Counted from the first letter of the stretch, positions 7,362 through 18,061 are shown. The stretch: 30,299 nt of DNA from CAYLNK01 sp964384675 (GCA_964384675.1 CAYLNK010000043.1:1-30299); one strand, 5' to 3'. Program-made: numbers and translations. The notes: generated by a model from the sequence alone, not told the origin.

Positions 7362-8475
7362 TGAGCTTCGCCAGCTCGCGCCGGGTGATGATCTCGTAGA
7401 TGAAATCGGTCGGGTCGACGCACTGCTCGGGCGGGAGCACGCCGCGGGACGCGACGTCGCCGCACAGGAGCATCACGGCTCCGATCGACGCCGCGACCCC
7501 GGTCGCGGAGGCCAGCGGGGCCGCCGACGAGAAGTGGACCCGCACGGGCCTCCCCTTCTTCCGCCCCGCGACGCAGATCCGCATCGCGGCCTCACGCGGC
7601 ACGCCGGTGACGCGACCGCAGCGCGACAGCAGCTCCGCCGCCGCGACGTCCATCACCTCGAGCGCGCGCGGCGCCAGGGGGTCGGGCCCGCCGACCGCAC
7701 GCACCCAGGCGCCCAGCTCGCGGATCGCCTCGTTGATCTCCGGCGGGTTGAACGTCGCCTTGTCGGTGACGACCCGGGCTTCGGGGAAGGAGCGCGACAG
7801 CATGAGCGGCTCGGGGTGCCCGACGTGCCAGACGTCCTGCCGGCCGACCGGGGCGGGAAAGTCGACCGTCTCGCGGCCGTCCACGAACGAGGCGACCTCG
7901 ACCAGGTGGCCGTCCTCCACCGTGAGGGCCCTGTCCGAGAGGGAGCGGAGGAGGTGGGCCGCCAGCGCCGGCCCGCCCGGCTCCACGGCGCTCATCAACC
8001 AGGCGGTGTGGATCTCCTCGACGGAGTCGAGCTGGTTGGCCGCCGCCTTCACGAGCACGTTGTCGACCCCGGGCGCCCCCCCCAGCCCGAGGATGATCGT
8101 GATGCCGGCACGCCGCGCCTCGCCGTCGAGCGCGAGCATCTCGGGCGTCGTCTCGTATTCGTCGTTGACGTCCACCAGATGGACGCCTGCCTCGATCGCG
8201 GCCCGGGCGACCGGGACCTCGTACCGGTAGTTCGGCCCCACGGCGTTGACGACCACCGCGGCCCCCTTCATCAGGGCCACGAGCGCCTCCGGCGAGCCGG
8301 CGTCCACGCGCGCCGCCGTCAGCCGGGGCACCGAGCGCGGCAGCCGTTCGAACAGCTCCTCCACACGCTCGGGGTGTCGGGTGCCGACGACGATCTCGCC
8401 GACCGGCGCGTAGACCGCCAGATCACGGACGACTTCCTGCCCGATCTCGCCACAGCCGAGGACCACGGCTCTCAT
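7342..8475 (-). CDS. Saccharopine dehydrogenase-like NAD(P)-dependent reductase
   Basis: A 377-residue protein starting MRAVVLGCGEIGQEVV, a Rossmann GxGxxG site, followed by VVGTRHPERV and VVVNAVGP, which mark the Sacchrp_dh_NADP type (lysine-6-dehydrogenase and saccharopine reductase relatives). A central catalytic-like domain with LGLGGAPGVDNVL follows. The start ATG has GGAGG about five bases upstream. It is the first gene of the six-gene minus-strand run and overlaps the serine palmitoyltransferase-like gene by 20 bp. In this context it is a candidate for 3-oxosphinganine reduction, a step performed by different reductase families in other bacteria. An amino-acid dehydrogenase role, for instance in lysine metabolism, is an open alternative because no lysine gene is nearby to decide it. 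Confidence 0.85.
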   Translation of the reverse strand: MRAVVLGCGEIGQEVVRDLAVYAPVGEIVVGTRHPERVEELFERLPRSVPRLTAARVDAGSPEALVALMKGAAVVVNAVGPNYRYEVPVARAAIEAGVHLVDVNDEYETTPEMLALDGEARRAGITIILGLGGAPGVDNVLVKAAANQLDSVEEIHTAWLMSAVEPGGPALAAHLLRSLSDRALTVEDGHLVEVASFVDGRETVDFPAPVGRQDVWHVGHPEPLMLSRSFPEARVVTDKATFNPPEINEAIRELGAWVRAVGGPDPLAPRALEVMDVAAAELLSRCGRVTGVPREAAMRICVAGRKKGRPVRVHFSSAAPLASATGVAASIGAVMLLCGDVASRGVLPPEQCVDPTDFIYEIITRRELAKLNGWVDD

Positions 8476-8532
8476 GCCGCCTCCGTCTGCCCGCAGGACG
8501 CCCGAACGTCATACATAGGCACGGCACCCGCC

Positions 8533-8564
8533 GCCGCCCATGATTCAAACGAATCACGGGCGGC
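8533..8564. promoter_or_regulatory. Long inverted repeat upstream of the lipid run
   Basis: TGATTC-AAAC-GAATCA (8541-8556) is a perfect 6-bp dyad with a four-base spacer. It is extended by GCCGCCC (8533-8539) and GGGCGGC (8558-8564) around one A/C mismatch, giving 13 of 14 paired positions. The centre is AT-rich in otherwise GC-rich DNA and lies 58-89 bp upstream of the reductase start. It could be an operator for a dimeric repressor or a hairpin. No regulator gene is adjacent. Confidence 0.6.
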
Positions 8565-8697
8565 AGGTCCGGCGCGCGCCAGAACCAACCAAGACGACGG
8601 CATCGCTTAGGGTCAGGTCGCAGGGCTAGAGGTTTCGGGAGGTCGCGCGAGCGGTGACTCCCCTTGGAAGCGGACGTGTATCTCCGATGAGGCAGTT

Positions 8698-8735
8698 CCT
8701 CGACCGCCTGTCTCTCCTCGTGGATGCGGTCGAGG
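8698..8735. repeat. Perfect 10-bp inverted repeat with 18-nt loop
   Basis: CCTCGACCGC (8698-8707) and GCGGTCGAGG (8726-8735) are perfect reverse complements. In RNA two more G-U pairs extend the stem outward. No T-run follows, so a simple terminator is unlikely. It ends six bases before the dyad at 8742 and about 55 bp before the first DUF2249 start, so it may form a leader hairpin or a second operator. Confidence 0.55.
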
Positions 8736-8741
8736 GGACAG

Positions 8742-8755
8742 ATGACGGTCGTCAT
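8742..8755. promoter_or_regulatory. Crp/Fnr-type dyad upstream of DUF2249 genes
   Basis: ATGACGGTCGTCAT is a perfect palindrome apart from the two central bases. It fits the half-site form TGAC-N4-GTCA, close to the TTGAC-N4-GTCAA sites of Fnr/Dnr-like regulators of anaerobic and nitric oxide genes. It lies 34 bp upstream of the GTG at 8790. The match to an Fnr-like site is inference; the palindrome is directly visible. Confidence 0.5.
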
Positions 8756-8789
8756 GGCGAGATGACCGCCGACGCGCCAGATTGCCCTC

Positions 8790-9032
8790 GTGGACTCTTC
8801 CGCCCCCGTCCTCGACGTTCGACCCGACCTCGCCGCGGGCCGGGAGCCGATCTCCAGGATCCTCGAGGCCGCACGCCGCGTGCCGCCGGGCGGCACCTTC
8901 GTGCTCCTCGCGCCCTTCGAGCCGGAGCCGCTCTACGCCATGCTCGGTCGTCAGGGCTTCGCCTACCGGACCGAGGACCTCGGGGACGAGGGCTTCCGCG
9001 TCGTCTTCTCACGCGGCAGGACCCCGGCGTGA
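8790..9032 (+). CDS. DUF2249 domain protein
   Basis: An 80-residue protein beginning VDSSAPVLDVRPDL, then GREPISRILEAARRVPPGGTF, a hydrophobic strand FVLLAPFEPEPLYAML, and a final GFRVVFSR. This is the whole DUF2249 fold, a small TusA-like alpha/beta domain. GTG at 8790 is the only good start: an in-frame TGA lies at 8763 and no ATG intervenes. The ribosome site is poor. DUF2249 proteins commonly sit beside nitric oxide reductase, hemerythrin or NnrS-like genes; their biochemical role is unknown. The stop overlaps the next GTG as GTGA. Confidence 0.8.
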   Translation: MDSSAPVLDVRPDLAAGREPISRILEAARRVPPGGTFVLLAPFEPEPLYAMLGRQGFAYRTEDLGDEGFRVVFSRGRTPA

Positions 9033-9253
9033 CCGGGAGCTCGCGCGTCGACCTGCGGGGGCTGCCGCCGCCCGAGCCGCTGGTTCAGGCGCTGGCGGCC
9101 GTAGAGGAGCTGCAGGGCATCGACACCCTGACGCTCGTGACCGAGCGGCGACCCGTGCATCTCCTGCCGATCCTCCTGGAACGAGGCTTCTCCTGCGAGA
9201 CCCGGGCCCTTCAGGGCGGGGACCACGAAACCGTCGTCCGGCGGCGGGCATGA
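9029..9253 (+). CDS. Second small DUF2249-like protein
   Basis: A 74-residue protein with the same outline as its upstream neighbour: VDLRGLPPPEPLVQAL, then a strand DTLTLVTERRPVHLLPIL, then LLERGFSCETRAL. It is somewhat diverged and one cysteine is present. It starts at a GTG that overlaps the previous stop (GTGA) and ends in a TGA that overlaps the following ATG (ATGA). It is therefore the middle of a tightly coupled three-gene unit. The pair probably arose by tandem duplication, and its partner protein may be the membrane protein encoded next. Function unknown. Confidence 0.7.
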   Translation: MTGSSRVDLRGLPPPEPLVQALAAVEELQGIDTLTLVTERRPVHLLPILLERGFSCETRALQGGDHETVVRRRA

Positions 9254-10563
9254 CGGCCCAGCCCTCGCGGCCCCTCAGCCTGGGCGCCGCTCCGTCCCCG
9301 CTCCTCCCGCTCGGCTTCTTCGTGCCGGCTCTCGGGCTCCTCCTCGCCGCCGGCGGCTCCCTTCCGCTCCTCGCGGCCCGGCTCGCCGACTGGCACTACC
9401 AGCAGGAGGTGCTGGCGGTCGTCCACGCCGTGACCCTGGGCTTCCTCCTGGCGACGTTCCTGGGTGCGACGGTGCAGCTCCTGCCGGTCCTCTCGGGACA
9501 GGAGCTGCGGTCCACCGGCCGCATCCGCCTCGCGAACGCCCTCTTCCTCGCCGGCGCGCTCGGGATGGTGCTCCACTTCTGGAAGCTTCGCTGGCCTGGC
9601 CTGATCGCCTCGGCCGCCCTCGTGATCACGGCGGTGACGCTCCTCCTCTCGGCGCTCGTACCCCTGCTCCGGCACGCCGGGAGCGAGCCGGGACCGCTCG
9701 GCGTCGGCCTCGCGCTCGCCGGCCTCGTCGCGACCATGACGCTCGGCCTCCTCTCTGGCATCGACCGGTACCGGACCTTCCTTCCCGGCGGTCCGATGGA
9801 CCACCTGGCCGCCCATTTGCACCTCGGGCTCCTCGGCACGTTCACCGTGGCGATCTTCGGCGTGGAGGCGAGGCTCCTGCCGATGTTCCTCGTCTCCTCG
9901 CCGCCGAGCGATCGGCGCCAGCGCGCCACCGTGGTCCTGGCCTCCGCCGGCACGCTTGCCCTCGCGACCGCGCTCTTCCTGGGCTGGCCGGCCGCCCCGT
10001 TCGCCCTCCCCCTCCTCGTCGCGCTCGGCCTGCAGCTCGCGAACGTCCGCGAGATCGTCGCCCGGCGCCGCCGCCGCCAGATCGAGCCCGGCTTCCTGCT
10101 CGCGCTCACCGCCTACGCCGACCTCGCCGTGGCGGCCGTGGTCGGCCTCCTCCTCGCCCTCGGTGTCGGTCGCGGGACGATGCTGCCGGTCCGCCTGGCG
10201 TGGGTCTACGGCTGCCTGCTGCTGGTCGGCTTCGTCCTCCAGACTGTCCTCGGCATCCTCACCAAGATCCTGCCGTTCCTGGTCTGGAACGCCGTCTACG
10301 CGCGGCGCGTGGGCCTCTCGCCGGTACCGCTCCTGCGCGACCTCACGCCGGAGGCGCTGCCGTGGATCGGCTTCTGGCTCCTCCGGATCTCGTCGACGCT
10401 CCTCGCCGTGGCCCTCCTCAGGGGCCGCGTCGTCGAGCTTCGCCTCGCCGCCACGCTCTTCGCCGCCTCCCTCGTCCCCTTCGCCGTGCATGCCGGCATG
10501 GTCGTTCGCCACCTCGTCAGGCCGCGCGCGCCGCTCGGAGCCGCGCACGCCATCGTCCGCTGA
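9250..10563 (+). CDS. Polytopic membrane protein, NnrS/oxidase subunit I-like
   Basis: A 437-residue protein made almost entirely of membrane helices, about 12. It shows two related blocks: HAVTLGFLLATFLG followed by QLLPVL in the first third, and HLHLGLLGTFTVAIFG followed by RLLPMF in the middle. A late TVLGILTKILPFLVW is typical of uncharacterised membrane proteins annotated as NnrS or as subunit I-like proteins of heme-copper oxidases. The repeated H-x-x-LG pattern suggests two histidines facing each other within helices, compatible with heme or metal binding. The full six-histidine oxidase set is not apparent, so it is unlikely to be a true oxidase. It follows two DUF2249 genes with ATGA overlap, supporting a role in nitric oxide stress or anaerobic respiration by context. 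Confidence 0.75.
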   Translation: MTAQPSRPLSLGAAPSPLLPLGFFVPALGLLLAAGGSLPLLAARLADWHYQQEVLAVVHAVTLGFLLATFLGATVQLLPVLSGQELRSTGRIRLANALFLAGALGMVLHFWKLRWPGLIASAALVITAVTLLLSALVPLLRHAGSEPGPLGVGLALAGLVATMTLGLLSGIDRYRTFLPGGPMDHLAAHLHLGLLGTFTVAIFGVEARLLPMFLVSSPPSDRRQRATVVLASAGTLALATALFLGWPAAPFALPLLVALGLQLANVREIVARRRRRQIEPGFLLALTAYADLAVAAVVGLLLALGVGRGTMLPVRLAWVYGCLLLVGFVLQTVLGILTKILPFLVWNAVYARRVGLSPVPLLRDLTPEALPWIGFWLLRISSTLLAVALLRGRVVELRLAATLFAASLVPFAVHAGMVVRHLVRPRAPLGAAHAIVR

Positions 10564-10590
10564 GACTCGCCGCGAGATGAGCCCTTCCCC

Positions 10591-11934
10591 TCAGCGGGCG
10601 TCGAAGGCGCCGGCGAATCCCGTCTCGCGAAGCACGTCCCAGACCCGGGCCACGACCAGGTTCCCCGGTAGCGGCTTGGACAGCAGGTCGCGTGCCCCCG
10701 CCTGGTGGGCGAACGCGACCCGGCCCCGCTCCACCTGTCTCGACATCAGGAGAACCGGCACGGCCGCCCGGTGCGGCTGGCTCCTCAGGATCCGCAAGGC
10801 GTCGAAGCCGTCCATCGACGGCATGTCGACGTCCATCAGCACCAGGTCGACGTCGGCCGCGAGGAACGTCTCCAGAGCCTCCGGTCCGTCCCCGGCCGAC
10901 AGGACGGTGCAGCCGCTCGCGGCGAGGCTGGCGGCACACTCCTCCCGATAGACGGAGTCGTGGTCGACGAGGAGGACCACGGGGCGAAGGCGATCGGTGG
11001 GTGTGTCGACCGGCCGGGTGAGGCGGGCCGTCTCCGGGGCGGGCCCCAGGGCCGGTCCGGAGCGCGTCGACGAGCCGGCGGCACCGTGCGGTCCCGAGGG
11101 CCCGAGGGCCGCCAGCGCCGCGGCCAGCTCGGAGGCGGTCTGGTACCGGTCGGCGGGGTCGCGCTCCAGGCACTTCAGCACGAGGCTCGCGAGCGCGTCC
11201 GGCACGCCCGCCACGCCGAGCTCCTCGCCGGTGACCCGCCGCTGCGTGATCGAGACGGCGAGGGCGGTGGGGGTGAGGCCCCGGTGCGGCAGGCGGCCAG
11301 CGAGCGCCTCGTGGGCGATGACGCCGATCGCGTAGAGGTCGCTCCGTGCGTCGGCCTCGAAGCGGACGAGCTGCTCCGGCGCCATGTACGGGAGCGTCCC
11401 GACGAGGATCCCGGCACCGGTGATCGAGCTGTCGAACGGCCGGCGCGCCAGACCGAAGTCCAGGATCACGGCCGTGCCGTCCGGCGTCACCATCACGTTG
11501 GCGGGCTTCAGGTCGCGATGGATGATCCCCACCCGGTGCGCCGCGCCCGTCCCGGCGACGACCTGGTCCAGGATGGGGACCAGACGCGCCGGCGGGAGCG
11601 GCCCCTCGGCCGCGAGCACCTGCGCGAGGTTCCTCCCGGGGACCACCTCCATCGTCACGTAGCAGAGGTCGCCGGCGAGGCCGAAGTCGAACATCTGCGC
11701 GACGTTCGGGTGCTTGATGCGGCGGTTGAGGCTGACCTCGCGCTTCATCCGGAGGAGGAGCTCGTCTTCGCTCAGCTCGTCCCCGGGCGACTGGACCTTG
11801 ACGCAGATCTCGTGATCGAGCGCGCGGTCGTAGGCGCGATAGGCCATCGCCATGCCGCCCTGCCCGAGGACGCCGCGGTACTCGTAGCGCGGGAGCGCCC
11901 GGAAGAGCGCGTCCCGCGTCTCCTCCACTCGCAT
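10591..11934 (-). CDS. Ser/Thr kinase fused to a response regulator receiver domain
   Basis: A 447-residue fusion. The kinase part has GQGGMA at 24-29, lysine K46 in ICVKV, HRDLKPAN with D141 and N146, DFG at 159-161 and GTLPYMAPEQ. After a Gly/Ser/Pro-rich linker (about 278-315) comes a complete receiver domain: acidic pair D324/D326, phospho-acceptor D368 in LVLMDVDMPSMDG, S398 and K420 in LSKPL. All residues needed for both activities are present. It lies 42 bp after the alpha/beta hydrolase gene and ends an operon with two hybrid histidine kinases, so its receiver is a likely phosphate acceptor from one of them. That would join His-Asp signalling to Ser/Thr phosphorylation. No membrane helix is seen. 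Its stop faces that of the membrane protein gene across 27 bp. Confidence 0.9.
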   Translation of the reverse strand: MRVEETRDALFRALPRYEYRGVLGQGGMAMAYRAYDRALDHEICVKVQSPGDELSEDELLLRMKREVSLNRRIKHPNVAQMFDFGLAGDLCYVTMEVVPGRNLAQVLAAEGPLPPARLVPILDQVVAGTGAAHRVGIIHRDLKPANVMVTPDGTAVILDFGLARRPFDSSITGAGILVGTLPYMAPEQLVRFEADARSDLYAIGVIAHEALAGRLPHRGLTPTALAVSITQRRVTGEELGVAGVPDALASLVLKCLERDPADRYQTASELAAALAALGPSGPHGAAGSSTRSGPALGPAPETARLTRPVDTPTDRLRPVVLLVDHDSVYREECAASLAASGCTVLSAGDGPEALETFLAADVDLVLMDVDMPSMDGFDALRILRSQPHRAAVPVLLMSRQVERGRVAFAHQAGARDLLSKPLPGNLVVARVWDVLRETGFAGAFDAR

Positions 11935-11976
11935 CTCGCCCGCATTGTCCCCCGGAGCGAGCCCGCGGTACGGCCG

Positions 11977-12836
11977 CTACGGGCGGGAAAGGAAGCCCAG
12001 CACGTTCGTGAGGACCTCCTCCGGCGCCTCGATCTGCGGGTAGTGGCCGACCCCCGGCAGCTCCACCACGTCGGCCGATGGGACGAGCTGGCGGTACCGC
12101 GCCACGAGGGGAGCGCCGGAGATCGGGTCCTCGACGCCGTCCACGAGGCGCAGCGGCACGGCGGCGCTCACGAGCGCACCCACCCACCGTTCGCGGCACC
12201 GTCGCCGCTCCTCCATGTAGCCGATCAGCTTCGGCATGACCGCGAGTCCCCCGCCATCGGTGGCGAGCCGCCACATCGACGCGAGGTCGTCGTCCGCGAG
12301 CGGCCGCGCGCAGATCCGGCGCAGGTTCCCGGCGAACCGCTCGAACGTCGTCAGCCGTGCCAGGAGCGGCCCGAGCGGCGAGGCGAGGAGCTTCTGGAGG
12401 AGCACCGGACGGTGGGTCTCGGGGAAGAGCCCGCCGTTCAGGAAGCAGACCGCTTCGATCCGGGCGGCCGACGTCCCGTCGCGCTGGCGGGCCAGCAGCT
12501 CCTGTGCGACGGTGTCGCCGTAGTCGTGGGCCAGGATCCGGAACCGCGTCACGCCCTCGCCGGCCAGGAACGCCTCGACCAGGTCGGCCTGCGCGCCGAT
12601 CGTGTAGGCGAACGCACGCGGCTTGTCCGAGAAGCCGAAGCCAATCAGGTCGACCGACAGCAGCCGGTGGCGTGCGGCGAGCGTGGGCCAGACGGCGTGC
12701 CAGTCCCACGAGGCGGTCGGGAAGCCGTGGATCAGGAGGAGCGGCGATCCGTCTCCCTCCGTCCGCGCGAAGATGCGGTGCCCCCGCCACTCGACGAAGC
12801 GCCCCGCGGCGCGCCACGCCTCCGGCGTCACGCCCG

Positions 12837-12840
<4 letters not shown>
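11977..12840 (-). CDS. Alpha/beta hydrolase, epoxide hydrolase or haloalkane dehalogenase type
   Basis: A 287-residue alpha/beta hydrolase. The oxyanion motif HGFPTASWDW starts at H38, the nucleophile elbow is AHDYGD with aspartate D106, and the catalytic histidine is H266 in GVGHYPQIEAP. An aspartate nucleophile rather than serine points to the epoxide hydrolase/haloalkane dehalogenase branch. No signal peptide is present. The ATG overlaps the stop of the upstream histidine kinase as ATGA, so it is translated with a signalling protein. Why a hydrolase sits inside a signalling operon is not clear; it may process a signal molecule or be unrelated. Confidence 0.85.
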
Positions 12841-15145
<2,305 letters not shown>

Positions 15146-15149
<4 letters not shown>

Positions 15150-17461
15150 GAGGATCGATCGAGCTCCTGCCGGACCTTCTCCGTGAGCGCGGCCGCGCTG
15201 AACGGCTTCTGGAGGAAGCCGCCGCCCGCCTCGAGGACCCCCGGTTCGGCGAGGCTCGGATCGGGGTAGCCCGACATGAAAAGGACCCGCAGGTCCGGCC
15301 TCCCGGCCTTCGCCCGGGCAGCCAGCTCCGGCCCCCCCATGCCCGGCATCACGACATCGGTGAGGAGGAGGGAGATCTCCACGCCCGAAGGGCCGAGGAG
15401 GTCCAGCGCCGCCGCCGGGCTCGGAGCGTCGAGGACCGTGTAGCCCGCCTCTTCGAGCGCCCTCCGCGCGAGGCGGAGGACCGCCTCCTCGTCCTCCACG
15501 AGAAGGATCGTCTCCCGGCCCGTGCGGACGCCGGGACGAGCACCGCCCGGATCGAACGTCAGGTCATCCTCGACACGAGGCAGGTGGATCCGGAACGCGC
15601 TGCCACGCCCCGGCTCGCTCGAGACGTCGATGTAGCCGCCGCTCTGCTTCACGATGCCGTAGACGGTCGCGAGCCCTAGACCCGTTCCCTTGCCGCGCTC
15701 CTTGGTCGTGAAGAAGGGCTCGAAGAGATGCGACTGGGTGGCGTCGTCCATTCCGACGCCGCTGTCGGTGACGGACAGGAGCACGTAGAGCCCCGGGGTC
15801 ACCATCACGCCCGCACCGAGGTAGGAGTCGTCGAGCACCGTGTTGCGCGTCTCGACGACGAGTGTTCCGCCCCGAGGCATCGCGTCACGGGCATTCACGG
15901 CGAGGTTCAGGAGGACCTGCTCGATCTGCCCCGGATCGGCCTTGACGCGCCCGAGGTCCTGGGCGAGGCGCGTCTCGAGCCGGATGTGCTCCCCGATGAG
16001 TCGTCCGAGCATGCCGCCGAGACCACGGACGACGTCGTTGAGACAGAGGACCCGCGACTCGAGCACCTGCTGCCGGCTGAACGCCAGGAGCTGCCGGGTG
16101 AGCGTGGCGGCCCGCTCCCCGGCCGTGTGAATCTCCTTGATGTCCTCGGCGGCGGGGTCGTCGGGACCGATTCTCCCCAGGATCATCTCGCTGAAGCCAA
16201 GAATGACGGTGAGGAGGTTGTTGAAGTCGTGAGCGATCCCGCCGGCGAGCCGGCCGATCGCCTCCATCTTCTGCGCCTGCCGCAGCTGCTGCTCGAGCGA
16301 CCGCCGCTCGGTGGTGTCGAAGAGATAGCCCTGGATCTCCCGCAGCTCGCCGCCCTCGAAGGCCCCGACGAAGTTCCCCAGCACGTCGACGGACTTCCCG
16401 TCGACGCGCCGCATCGTCAGCTCGTGGTTGCGCAGGCGGCCGTGGAGCCGCAGCCGCGCGAGGAAGCCGGGGCCGTCGAAGCCGTCCGGGAGCAGGGCGA
16501 AGAGCCCGTGGTCCATCGCCTCCCGCGGCGACGGGAAGCCGAAGATCTGGGCGAAGGCCGGGTTGCACGCGACGAGACGGCCGTCGGGCCGGCAGACGAA
16601 GCTGCCGCTGAGGTCGTCGTCGAAGAGCGATCGGTACCGCCGCTCGCTCTCGGCCTGCGCCTCGACGGCGGCGCGCCTCTGGGTGACCTCTTCCTGCAGC
16701 TGCCGCGTGCGCCTCTCGACGCGTTCCTCGAGCTGGCTGTTCGCGAGCTGCAGTTCCCGGTACGCGGTCTCCAGGCTCTCCACCATCCGGTTGAAGGCGG
16801 TCGCGAGGAGGCCCACCTCGTCCCGGCTCGTCACGGCCGCCCTCGCCTGCCCTCCCGCCGCCACGCGTTTCGCCGTCTCGGCGAGCCCGCGCAGCGGGCG
16901 TACGACGTACTCGCTGATGGAGTAGGTCGCCGCGATCCCGATCAGAAAGAGGATGCCGCTCAGTCCGGCCAGGCCTTTCCGGATGTGGCGGATCTCGGCC
17001 CGCACGGTCGAGAGCGACAGGGCGAGCTGGACGTTCCCCAGAGACCGGCCCGCCACCACGACCGGCGCCTCCACGACGAGCCGCGCGCCGTCCGCGGAGT
17101 AGGCCGCGATCTCGCCCGACGGGATCCGTACGACCGCGAGCTCCGGCTCGCCGGGCCGCCGGAACTGCGCCAGGACGCGGCCGTCCTGATTCCGGACCGT
17201 CGCGGCGACGACGTCGCGCTGGCGGCCGACGCCCTCCAGGACCTCCTGGGCGGTCGTGGGGTCCTCGAACATCAGGGCGGCCGTGGCGTTCGAGGCGGTC
17301 ATCCGGCAGAGGCCGACACCGTCCTCCAGCAGGGCGTCCCGGAGCCGGTGCTCTACCAGGGCCGGCACCGCGACGAAGACGGAGGCGACGAGCGCCCCGA
17401 CGACCAGCCCGTTCAGGAGGACCAGCTTCCAGGAGACCGAGCGGGCGCGAAAGCCCGTCAC
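15146..17461 (-). CDS. CHASE8-HAMP-PAS hybrid histidine kinase
   Basis: A 771-residue membrane kinase. Helix one is at about 13-33. A periplasmic region (40-155) resembles CHASE8: the NATAALMFEDPTTAQEVL stretch and VVAATVRNQDGRVLAQF match the YfiN-type sensor pattern. Helix two is at about 165-185, then HAMP (187-238), coiled coil, a PAS domain (272-390) and a HisKA of the NtrB-like HDFNNLLTV type with H411. The ATPase domain has NARDAMP, DSGVGM and GTGLGLATVYGIV. A C-terminal receiver has D702 in LLLTDVVMPGMGG. The GTG start overlaps the stop of the YfiR-like gene (GTGA). YfiR proteins are known to bind the CHASE8 domain of YfiN, so the upstream gene product is a likely periplasmic partner. 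Confidence 0.9.
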
Positions 17462-18051
17462 GGGCCGGGCTCCCGGCTCTCCACCAGCGTCGCCATCTTG
17501 AGGAGCGGCGCCGCGAGGTCCGCTCCGGACGCACGCGCCGCCTTCAGGTTCACGAGGATCGCGGGCCGGTCCCGCTTCAGGTCGAGACCGACCGAGAGCC
17601 CCGAGCGGACGAACTCGGGCACACCCGTCACCGTGAGGATCCCGAGGGAACGCGTCACGGTGACGATCGCGGCGAGATCGAGCGCCCGGATCGGGGTCAC
17701 GTAGAGGACCTCGGCGCGGCTCGCCCGGAGGCGGGTCTCGAGCGCCCCCTTCTCGTCCGCGTCGATCGCGACCACCGCCAGCCGGCGACCCGCGACCGGG
17801 TCGGAGCCGGCCCGGGCCGCCGCGTCCATCACCGAGCTCTTCACACCCACCGACGTGTGGTAGCCGGACTGGAAGAGGACGCCGACGACGAGGTCCGGGC
17901 GCTTCGTATCGGTGAGGCGCCGGTCGAACGACAGGACCTTCAGGAGGATCGGCACCTGGATGTCGACCGGGGTCGTCATCTCCTGCCCCCGCGCGGAGGC
18001 CGCGATCGAGAGCGACGCGGCGAGCAGGGTGAGGATGCCTTTCGCCTTCAC
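17458..18051 (-). CDS. YfiR/DUF4154-like periplasmic protein
   Basis: A 197-residue protein with a signal peptide of about 22 residues (MKAKGILTLLAASLSIAASARG). The mature part starts VPILLKVLSFDRRL, continues with a beta strand VVGVLFQSGYH, and ends with ILVNLKAARASGADLAAPLLKMA, a hallmark ending of the DUF4154/YfiR family. I see no cysteines, so the disulfide used for redox control in Pseudomonas YfiR is absent. In that system YfiR holds the diguanylate cyclase YfiN inactive in the periplasm. Here the neighbour with a CHASE8-like domain is a histidine kinase. It is 10 bp after the TonB receptor and overlaps the kinase by four bases. Confidence 0.8.
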   Translation of the reverse strand: MKAKGILTLLAASLSIAASARGQEMTTPVDIQVPILLKVLSFDRRLTDTKRPDLVVGVLFQSGYHTSVGVKSSVMDAAARAGSDPVAGRRLAVVAIDADEKGALETRLRASRAEVLYVTPIRALDLAAIVTVTRSLGILTVTGVPEFVRSGLSVGLDLKRDRPAILVNLKAARASGADLAAPLLKMATLVESREPGP

Positions 18052-18061
18052 GACGCCCCGG

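Larger units (their letters stand above)
8476..8789. promoter_or_regulatory. Divergent intergenic region between lipid run and DUF2249 run
   Basis: This 314-bp gap separates divergent gene runs and must hold the promoters for both. I see no convincing coding frame in it. It holds three inverted repeats, listed separately: 8533-8564, 8698-8735 and 8742-8755. On the minus strand a TATGTAT stretch at about 8509-8515 could be a -10 element for the lipid run, but no good -35 lies at the right distance. No clear sigma-70 elements are visible for the plus strand. Confidence 0.6.

Noticed and set aside
8654..9028. N-terminal extension of the second DUF2249 gene
   Set aside because: It overlaps the first DUF2249 gene in another frame and its product is Arg/Pro-rich. 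The GTG at 9029 with GTGA overlap is a better start.
9250..10563. True heme-copper oxidase or NO reductase subunit
   Set aside because: The complete metal-ligand histidine set and the usual partner subunits are not seen.
11935..11976. Inverted repeat GCCCG/CGGGC in the 42-bp gap
   Set aside because: The arms are short and interrupted and no T-run follows. It is likely to arise by chance in GC-rich DNA.
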